Positions 33,587 to 40,213 of a stretch of DNA of 40,213 nucleotides are shown here, piece after piece; the first letter of the stretch is position 1, and every line of letters starts with the position of its first letter. The stretch covers positions 1 through 40,213 of the forward strand of contig JANBPT010000373.1 in assembly GCA_027575765.1 (NCBI GenBank), written 5' to 3'. Made by a program: the position numbers and the translations under genes. This stretch comes from Tieghemiomyces parasiticus (Eukaryota; Kickxellomycota; Dimargaritomycetes; Dimargaritales; Dimargaritaceae). The notes beneath the pieces are model-generated. The model saw only the letters and a program-made list of their open reading frames with translations, was not told the DNA's origin and ran no database searches.

Positions 33587-36520
33587 CTAGTCGTCATCCG
33601 CCATAAAGCTCACATCCTGACGGTAAGCCTCTGAGTAGGTCAGGGCGCGGGCCAGCCGCCGGACCCGGACGCGGTCAGTAAAGGGATTGACCACTTTAAA
33701 GTGGGCCAAAGCCAGGCCCGTGGCAGTGAAATGTGGAATATCGAATGAAAGGCTGTCCCGGTGTTGGATGGCCGGTTGGGATGGTCATAAGTAGTTAGGT
33801 TTAGCATAGTGGCCATTACCTTGCTTCCATCGGAAGGACCAGCTAACAATTGAGGCTGTGGAGGGTGTGACAAGTTTTGAAGCGGGTGGGCGATATTGCG
33901 GACGCACCACTCCCCACATCTAACCACTTGGCCTCAGAGGCATAACTAAAAACCCGATAACTTACTCGATCGGTCCTAGTTCGGAAGGGTGGAGGGTCGG
34001 AGATTCGGAATAGGCCTACGAGAAAGAGGGAAGGAAGGGGGGAGGGATAAAGCAGCCATAATGCTGGCCAGCTGGTTCTGATTAGTCGATGGAAACAGTG
34101 GTCGAAAGCTGTATCCTAGTTGGAAGTACGTGAGTGGAGGAAGGAGGATAGGAGACGACTTTCCCCTGTGTTTCTTTAAATACCAGTAGTCACTCCCAAT
34201 TGCCCGGCACCTTACTTTAAATTCCAGACAACTATCATTGCCGCCCGGGAAGCTGGCAATCCGGTAAACTACTACTGGCGGAAGAGGTTGGAATGTGGGT
34301 TGGCCCATGGTCACCGGGGAAAAGTCGACGCTGGGTTAGGTGGTCCAGCAGTGGTGCCGCACGTGGACAAGGAATAAGGCGTCTCCTTAGTTAGAAGGTT
34401 AGTCTGTACGAGCCCACAGGTTTGCCATCATGCAGCAGAATTTCTCACAAGGTCAGAGATCACTGCTCACTCCAGCTCTCAGTGGTATGTGTGGAAGGAA
34501 ACCATAACCTACCCGAGCGTGTCCACAGGCAGTGGCAGGGTCAAAACCACGTCACGGGCCACTTTGCTTTGGCTAAAGTCACTGCGAAGCTGGATAGAAA
34601 AGTCGAGGACGTAGTGTACGGGTTCCGGAGGTGGTGGTCCAGCCGATGGGCGTCGTAGGACGGCGGGGCGTTTGGTATGGTCATCGCTACTGGTCGAAGG
34701 TAGAGAGGAAGCGGAGGGCTGCATCAGAGGCCGGGGTTCCACCTCCGTCATCTCGCCGAGAAAACAAAAGATACGGAAGAGCGTGGGCACATCTGTGATC
34801 ATTTGATAGCTGTAACGAGGTGGTGTGCGTGAAAAAGGGGTATTGGAATGGATAGGTGGTGAGCGAAAGCTGTAGGGTAAAACAGGCGGATATAGCCTTG
34901 GCCGATTTGAACGGCGACAGGTGAGCTCTCCGTACTTACCGCATCACTTCTATGGCCTGCTTAGACTGGGTTGGCGTAAAGACGAGTACAGGCTGTCCGT
35001 GGTGGTCTAAAAACAAGACAGGGGGTGCAGCCTAGGAAGTGCGATCAGTATCCAGTCGAAGGCGACCCGTAGCTTATCACGAGAGTATGGGTACGCTGGC
35101 CATTAATTTCGTAAACTTACCTCGCCTGGCCACCAAAGGATGGTAGGCAATACGGGACAATGGTACTGTGGTGGGGTGCAGTAGGTCTAGGTCTAGGCCG
35201 GGGGAATGTGAAGCGTGTAATCGATAAAGATCGAGTTGTTAGCCGCGGCATATCGCGCTAATATCTCACACCACCTCTACCGACTGGGGAGTAGCTAGGT
35301 TGGCGTACCTGGGTAGGCGTTTTGGTGGACGTAGAAAGGCCGGAGGCCCATTTCGATGGGAAGCAAGCAGCTCATGTCACTGGTTACGGTCAAGGCACCC
35401 TCAACGACGGCCCTCCGCGGAGCACCCTATATATAGGACGCCGGAGCCCACAGGTTCGAAAGCAAAGGAGACACGAAAGTGTTGGTGAAATTTGGCCGAG
35501 GTGACGTGCCAGAACGTCGTCAGAGCCCAGCTGGATTTAGAGCAAATATTTAGGAAAATGGCGTACCGAGGTTGGCCCTATGCCACCCTTCGATCGACCT
35601 TGTCTTCGAACGAGAGTTATTCACCCGTAGCGACCACTTACATAGGGGTCGTACTGGACGCTAATGGCCTCGACAAGGTCCACGTTGACGGTTCCACCTT
35701 CCTGGGTCTCTGCTGTAGTCGGTTGGACAACCGAGGCTTGCATGGAACCTGCTAAGCCGGGTACCGAGCCGGCAGGGCTAGTCTGTGACGAGGGGATGAC
35801 CCATTCCCGAACAATCTCTGTAAACCACGTACCGACCACCGCGGCGTGCCGGGGCAGGGTCTCCACGGTCAATGGGATGATGTGGCGCTTCATGCGGCCC
35901 ACTAAGCGAGTTAGGGTGGCCATAGCGGCGACAGCGCTGCGTGATAAGGCCACTGACACGGTCAGGTCACGGTCCTGCATCGACCAGGACCGTGGTCGCT
36001 GATCAGCGGAGTCATCCTTTGGCCTGCCGGTCCGCAGACTGGTACTGAGCATGACCGGGTTAAGTAGAGGGGACGATCCCCGGCCCGCGCCTACGGTGCC
36101 CGTCCGAGTGGAAACCGGCGTATGAGCGGTGACCGGACCAGGCGTCAGGCTAGCGGCCAGATAGAGCCAATCGTCTACAAAGAGGTAGGCGTACTGGCGA
36201 CCGCGGATGGAGACGATGCCACTGAATACCGCGGTTGGTTTCTGGAACTGGTGCAGTTTTGCCAGGAGAAGTTTGCAGTCATCAATGTTGGCGTCTGCCA
36301 GGCCGAGATAGGTCGATTGGTTCGTTTAGGTGGAATGAGAAGTCGCTGTTAAAAACGCGTTCGGGGGGGAGCGGTCTAACCTCATAATGGCAAGGGGAAT
36401 ACTAAACTGCGGATCCCCTCTCCTCTCCATTGGCGAGGGGGAGCCAAGTCAGGCGCATCACTCACCTCCCCTGCGTAGCAGTAGCTCGCCGTCCACCGTA
36501 AAGCCGAGTAAACGGTCCAT
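33587..36520 (-). CDS. Medium (mu) adaptin of an AP-type clathrin/coat adaptor
   Basis: Nine exons, 5' to 3': 36520-36466, 36294-35642, 35426-35309, 35165-35121, 35006-34940, 34809-34513, 34330-34216, 33842-33820 and 33752-33587; all joins keep frame and total 1,539 nt (512 aa). The N-terminus is longin-like (RLLGFTVDGELLLRR, then RQYAYLFVDDWLYLAAS at about 48-64). A roughly 55-residue Gly/Ser/Thr/Arg-rich insertion splits it from its C-terminal helices (MATLTRLVGRMKRHI). From about 222 the mu-homology domain follows: VNVDLVEAISVQY, GALTVTSDMSCLLP, FTPTQSKQAIEVMRYQM, FSIQLRSDFSQSKVARDVVL, VVVYRIASFPGGND and LSFDIPHFTATGLALAHFKV. These are the standard landmarks of AP mu chains, which select cargo signals and bind membranes. 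Sequence is too diverged for me to decide between AP-1 to AP-5; it is not a close AP-1/AP-2 copy. The 23-nt exon 8 supplies LVLPMEA. Confidence 0.86.
33820..33842 (-). other. 23-nt microexon of the mu-adaptin gene
   Basis: Bounded by TTGTTAG upstream and GTAATG downstream on the minus strand. It is required because the flanking frames (CLEFK and the LSFDIP strand) are out of phase; with it the junction reads FKLVLPMEASLSFDIP, which fits the mu-homology fold. The alternative acceptor CCACAG 14 bp upstream breaks the frame. Confidence 0.75.
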
Positions 36521-37625
36521 GGGTGACTAGAAACGGAAGCAAGGTCGAATAGGCGAATCTCACGGTGCCTTTAGAATGGGGGCTGGCGTGTAGGATAAAT
36601 CCTTCTCGGAGGGGGGGACTGGCGCAAACGGAGTCTAGAGGAATTTGGAGTTGAATACGCAAGGCTGCTAGGCATTCGTACTAGGGGAGGGGGCATTGAG
36701 AAAAATGGAGAGCTGTGCCAGTCGGGTCGGATGGCCAAGAGGGTGGCGTGCTCCTCCAGACTGCCTACGCCGGGCGGCAAGGTCAGTGCAGTGGAGAGCC
36801 TCGTGACGTGCCAGGGCCACACTTCGCGCACACCCTAGTTATACTGGTGGGGGAGTTACAACGTTACTAGTGGGATGGGTATGGCCGTGGTCTCTCATAC
36901 TACAGGCGCGAGAGAGCCAGCGACCCGAAGCACCGGGGCTGGCAAATTCAAAGACAGAGGGGTGTAGGCGTCGTAGGCATGGGATCCCAACAAACGAACT
37001 CGATGCCTGGGAAGAACCGCGTTCCTCCCAGGGTGGGCTTTGCTATTCGGGGGGGCCTCGGATGTCCCGCCCAGTAGCAGTCACTCGGGCCGGGCTCAAT
37101 TTAGGTGGTGCACCCATTCATACGGTAAGCCTCTGAACCACGCGCTACACCTTTCCACCCACTCTATCAAGGGTTCTGAGCGTCGATAACTGGCATTAGG
37201 TTGGTTTCCAGACCTAGTAATCGTCCCGCGGGATATCCAAACGAGGGGGGACTGTCTTCTTGGACTTGCCATGCCACACCTGCTTTACCGCGGCCCCAGG
37301 CCCGCAATGCACTCCCTGATTTTTCACTCTCGCGACCTCAATGTGACCGCTACCTGTGACTACGCCCTCGTACCTCCCCGGCCAGGACCAGGCGACCTGG
37401 CTCTGCTCATCTTATTCCTTCGCCAACCACCTAACTGCCCGCAGTCGCTCATTTATTCACATCCTCTCTACGAAACTCCGCTCTGCCGTAACCTACCTAC
37501 CGTTCCATTAGCCCTTGCTACCTCATCTTTCAGTTGACCGCCGTTGACCGCATTTCCCTTGCCTCGGCAGCCTGCCCCTCCCTCCACTTCTATCTATCCA
37601 CAACGTCCTACCTGCAGTCCATGCT
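36521..37625. promoter_or_regulatory. Divergent promoter region between mu-adaptin and carrier genes
   Basis: About 1.1 kb between two divergent ATGs. The right third (37270-37620) is CT-rich on the plus strand, as seen before other plus-strand starts in the window, and carries an open frame of low-complexity composition that I treat as leader. No clear TATA box was found. Confidence 0.35.
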
Positions 37626-37629
37626 ATGA
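37621..37629 (+). promoter_or_regulatory. Two-codon upstream ORF overlapping the carrier start
   Basis: ATG CTA TGA: its stop codon overlaps the carrier ATG at 37626 (ATGA). If the leader is transcribed, scanning ribosomes would meet this minimal uORF 5 nt before the main start, and termination-reinitiation or leaky scanning would set translation. The overlap is directly visible; the regulatory role is inference. Confidence 0.4.
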
Positions 37630-40156
37630 CCGAGGCCAACGGTAGGTCCGCTACCCGGCGCAGCAATCTCCGACGGCGGTCCTGCCTTGTCCAGCCTAGT
37701 TCTAACGACCCCACCCATCTCGTGCCAACTGCACTTCCACCACCACGTCTGCCAGAGTCGGGCCCGTCACTGACCTCCACTGTGTGGAAGAGTTTTGTCG
37801 CGGGCACCTTCGGAGGTAGGTTCGCTGTTTTATTTGTGTCCCAACCTCGGCCGAGGGGTTCCTGACCCCATTGGTTCCACCACGTCACGGGCCTGACTCG
37901 TCGACACTATAGACGCTAATGCCACCTACACTGCCCCGGGGCTCCCCTGCCACTTCCATACCCTTGCCAGGTTGCGCCGGCCTGTTCGTGGGCCACCCTT
38001 TCGGTAAGGCCGTAATCCGGGATTTCGGGGGTATCTCCTCTGGTTAAGGGGTATTTGTTAAGGACTTTGCAAAACCGGATGGTACCCGAGGCTGCTAGTC
38101 CCGACCGCCACAGGATAACGGTATCACACTTGCCAAACCCGTGGCAAAATCACTATGTCCGTTGGCTAGTTTGGCAGGGCGGGATTTCCGACTACCCCTA
38201 GCCCACACTAAACCAATGGTACAAGGTGTTCACACATTCCAATTCTGTGCCCCTGACACTCTTCCATACGGTCGCTGGACCTTATCCGATTGGCCATCTC
38301 CCACCTCCTACTCAAACCATGCCCGCCCTGCGTCACGATCCCAATCTCTATCCCGCCAGATACGGGTAGGTGCACGCAGTAGTGGGTAAACGCCCCTCCC
38401 AATGGTCCACCGGGATAGAAAGGCTATCCGTTGGCACCAATGTCATCCAAGGATCCGTGACCAATTCATTCGGCCTGACCATCGCTACCACCCTATTGTC
38501 CTCAACTACCGCGCCAACGATATCAACGTCAATTCATACCGCTCCAGTTAAGGTACGGTTGCAGTCACAGCCCACCCACAATGCGCGATATACCAGCACG
38601 TGGCACTGCCTCTCGAGTATCGTTCGGACAGAGAAGGTAAGAACACGTGGTTTCACGTTACCACTCGGTACCAGGGCTTAGCACATCAGCCCGGTTAGTT
38701 CAGACACAATAGATGTTCGTTCCTTGCTGTCGTCTCTAGTCAACGCCGTCGCTAATCTACCGTTAGTTCCACCCATCCCCTTCTACATCCTAGGTCCGTG
38801 GCTTATACAAGGGCATGGTAAGTCTTCAGTTGCAACCACGGAACAGGCGTGGCCCAACGACCCGGGTGAACCCGGGCTTTACACTCGGACTTTAATGATA
38901 AACCTGAGTTATCGCCATTGACTTCCTACTCTACCCTGTCCTTAATCGCATCCTTTACGTAGGCATCGCCGTTGGTAAGTTACACGCCACGCTATGACAA
39001 ATCGGCCCCTTTAACATATTGCTTTCATTTAGCCAGGTTGCGCAATCACACCAACCACTGATTGCCTTGGACTCACGGCCACTGCGCCTCCCTACTACAC
39101 GTTGGCCGCACTGACCAATCAAGTATCACGTCCTTATCCTCCCTCGACCCGCTTATTGCGCATCTAACACAGGCTAGCGTCGCCGTGGTCAATGCCATCA
39201 TTTTCGGCGTTTACGAGACGACCCTAGGCCTCCAAACGCGGCACCAGGAGATCGCTCCGACCCTAGACCAGGTGTTCATTGCCGGGCTGGCCACAGGCGT
39301 CGTCAGCAGGTAACGTGCAACTCATAACTGCCTGCCGGGTGTAATCCGTGGCTAACCACCTGATCAAGTACGTACGTGCTAACCACTACTCTCTCCGTAC
39401 CTTTTTTTTACTTTTTTCGCAGTCTCATCACCTGCCCCACAGAACTGGCCAAAGTGCGGCTGCAAAACCAGGTTACGGAGGCCGTCGGTATTCCCGCGGG
39501 CCGTACGCTATACAGGGGTCCGTACGACGTGTTTCTTCGGACATTCAGGGAAGGCGGAGTGCGAGCCTGTTACCGTGGCTTTGTACCGACCCTTCTGCGC
39601 GAACTGAGCCTCGGCCCTTACTTTGTCTCCTACGAGATTTACTGCCGCTGGCTGACCGCTCCAGACGGAGACGTCGACCACTTGGGCCCGGGCGCCCTCG
39701 TGATGGCGGGTGGTCTGGCTGGTATCACGGCGTGGCTCACAACGTACCCCATAGGTAAGTGGTCGTTGTAGTGGGTATCTGTCATATATCATCGGTACAC
39801 GGATCTTTTCCCTTTGCTTTATGATTCCGCTAGTGAGAAGGAAGGCTAAATGTACAATAAGCTTACACTACTCGAACCTTCCATGCCTCGGGAATCTGCC
39901 CGGCCCATACTCAGATGTGATTAAGACGCGGGTCCAGGACCAGGACGCAACTACTTCCCGCCAGGGCATGTTGGCCACCGCTCGCGGCTGTTATCGAGAG
40001 GCCGGTACCCGGATCTTCTTCCGGGGCCTGACGGCTACCATCCTCAGGGCTTTCCCATGCAACGCTGCCACGTTTTTTGTGTACGCGATGTCGATGCGGC
40101 TCATGAGCCGATACGGTAATGGAGCCGATCAGGCCGCTTATGCGGCAATCGACTGA
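37626..40156 (+). CDS. Mitochondrial carrier (SLC25), carnitine/basic amino-acid carrier-like
   Basis: Nine exons: 37626-37815, 37971-38003, 38360-38365, 38548-38636, 38794-38817, 38963-38974, 39173-39309, 39423-39754 and 39915-40156; total 1,065 nt (354 aa). The three PX[DE]XX[KR] signatures of the SLC25 fold are intact: GHPFDTVKVRLQ (71-82), CPTELAKVRLQ (168-178) and YPIDVIKTRVQ (272-282), each ending transmembrane helix 1, 3 or 5. Other landmarks are WKSFVAGTFGGCAGLFVGHP, VRGLYKGMASPLA, VNAIIFGVYE, ACYRGFVPTLLRELSLGPYF, MAGGLAGITAW and RIFFRGLTATILRAFPCNAA. These residues resemble the carnitine/acylcarnitine, ornithine and SLC25A29/45/48 branch, so inner-membrane exchange of carnitine esters or basic amino acids is likely; the exact substrate is open. 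The first 50 residues are an Arg/Ser/Pro-rich extension that may act in import. The start is set by this frame. Introns are 113-356 bp. Confidence 0.93.
38360..38365 (+). other. 6-nt microexon of the carrier gene
   Basis: ATACGG is flanked by CCCGCCAG and GTAGGT. Joined to exon 2 (ending TTC G) and exon 4 (starting TT AAG) it completes PF-Asp-Thr-Val-Lys of the first carrier signature. Skipping it keeps the frame but removes Asp75-Thr76, destroying the salt-bridge Asp that every active SLC25 carrier needs at this site. Confidence 0.85.
38794..38817 (+). other. 24-nt exon of the carrier gene
   Basis: Encodes VRGLYKGM, the end of the first matrix helix motif, between TCCTAG and GTAAGT, phase 0 on both sides. 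Confidence 0.85.
38963..38974 (+). other. 12-nt microexon of the carrier gene
   Basis: GCATCGCCGTTG encodes ASPL between ACGTAG and GTAAGT, phase 0 on both sides. It completes GMASPLA at the start of transmembrane helix 2, a conserved segment of the family. Confidence 0.82.
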
Positions 40157-40213
40157 CAGGCCATGCCACCAGATCCACCACTTTCCTGGCGTGGTTACCT
40201 CGACCCTATCCCT

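Noticed and set aside
33620..33634. 15-bp string ACGGTAAGCCTCTGA also found near 37121-37136
   Set aside because: One perfect 15-mer match between two sites is expected by chance in 40 kb, and one copy is inside the adaptin C-terminal codons.
33640..33927. Continuous minus-strand frame through adaptin exons 8 and 9
   Set aside because: It reads the wrong frame for the mu-homology strand (SLSFDIP); the 23-nt exon plus a 67-bp intron gives the conserved protein.
39348..39758. Alternative plus-strand frame over carrier exon 8
   Set aside because: Arg-rich off-frame translation; the other frame holds carrier signature 2.
1..40213. tRNA, rRNA, CRISPR array, inverted-repeat transposon
   Set aside because: No cloverleaf with a proper T-arm, no evenly spaced repeats and no transposase ORF seen on reading both strands; a tRNAscan or repeat search was not possible.

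Overview
The window looks like nuclear DNA of a filamentous or early-diverging (non-Dikarya) fungus. The reasons are a fungal-type LCB2, a Grd19/SNX3-like sorting nexin, a Myb/SANT-like regulator with long Ser/Pro-rich disordered regions, introns of about 65-360 bp with GTAAGT-type donors and AG acceptors, and genes that yeasts usually lack (a PPP1R21/FERRY-type coiled-coil protein). The phylum is my inference; I saw no rRNA, tRNA, transposon ORF, CRISPR array or prokaryote-type operon.

Layout. 1-55 (-): 5' end of a gene encoding a signal peptide, cut by the window edge. 2381-4533 (-): four-exon membrane-anchored ZZ zinc-finger/EF-hand protein. 5784-6460 (+): two-exon SNX3/Grd19. 7500-9206 (-): single-exon LCB2, convergent with SNX3. 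14253-16409 (-): single-exon Myb/SANT-like (trihelix-like) protein. 16.4-29.6 kb: about 13 kb with no gene I can prove, only weak exon candidates. 29595-32662 (-): PPP1R21 homologue with at least three exons. 33587-36520 (-): nine-exon medium (mu) adaptin. 37626-40156 (+): nine-exon mitochondrial carrier containing 6-, 12- and 24-nt exons. Exon junctions were worked out by hand from splice sites, phase and domain continuity.

How the genes fit together. Three of the seven substantial genes belong to endosomal or post-Golgi trafficking: SNX3 (PI3P-dependent retromer cargo sorting), PPP1R21 (FERRY complex, Rab5 endosomes in animals) and a mu-adaptin. LCB2 makes sphingoid bases in the ER and the carrier exchanges metabolites across the inner mitochondrial membrane. 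I see no shared promoter or operon; the proximity may be chance.

The most interesting features are the 6-nt microexon that supplies Asp-Thr of the first carrier signature, the same-phase introns inside the Asp codon of carrier signatures 1 and 3, a long insertion inside the adaptin longin domain, the fungal PPP1R21 with an apparently clipped C-terminus, and the large gene-poor block in which further microexon-rich genes could be hidden.
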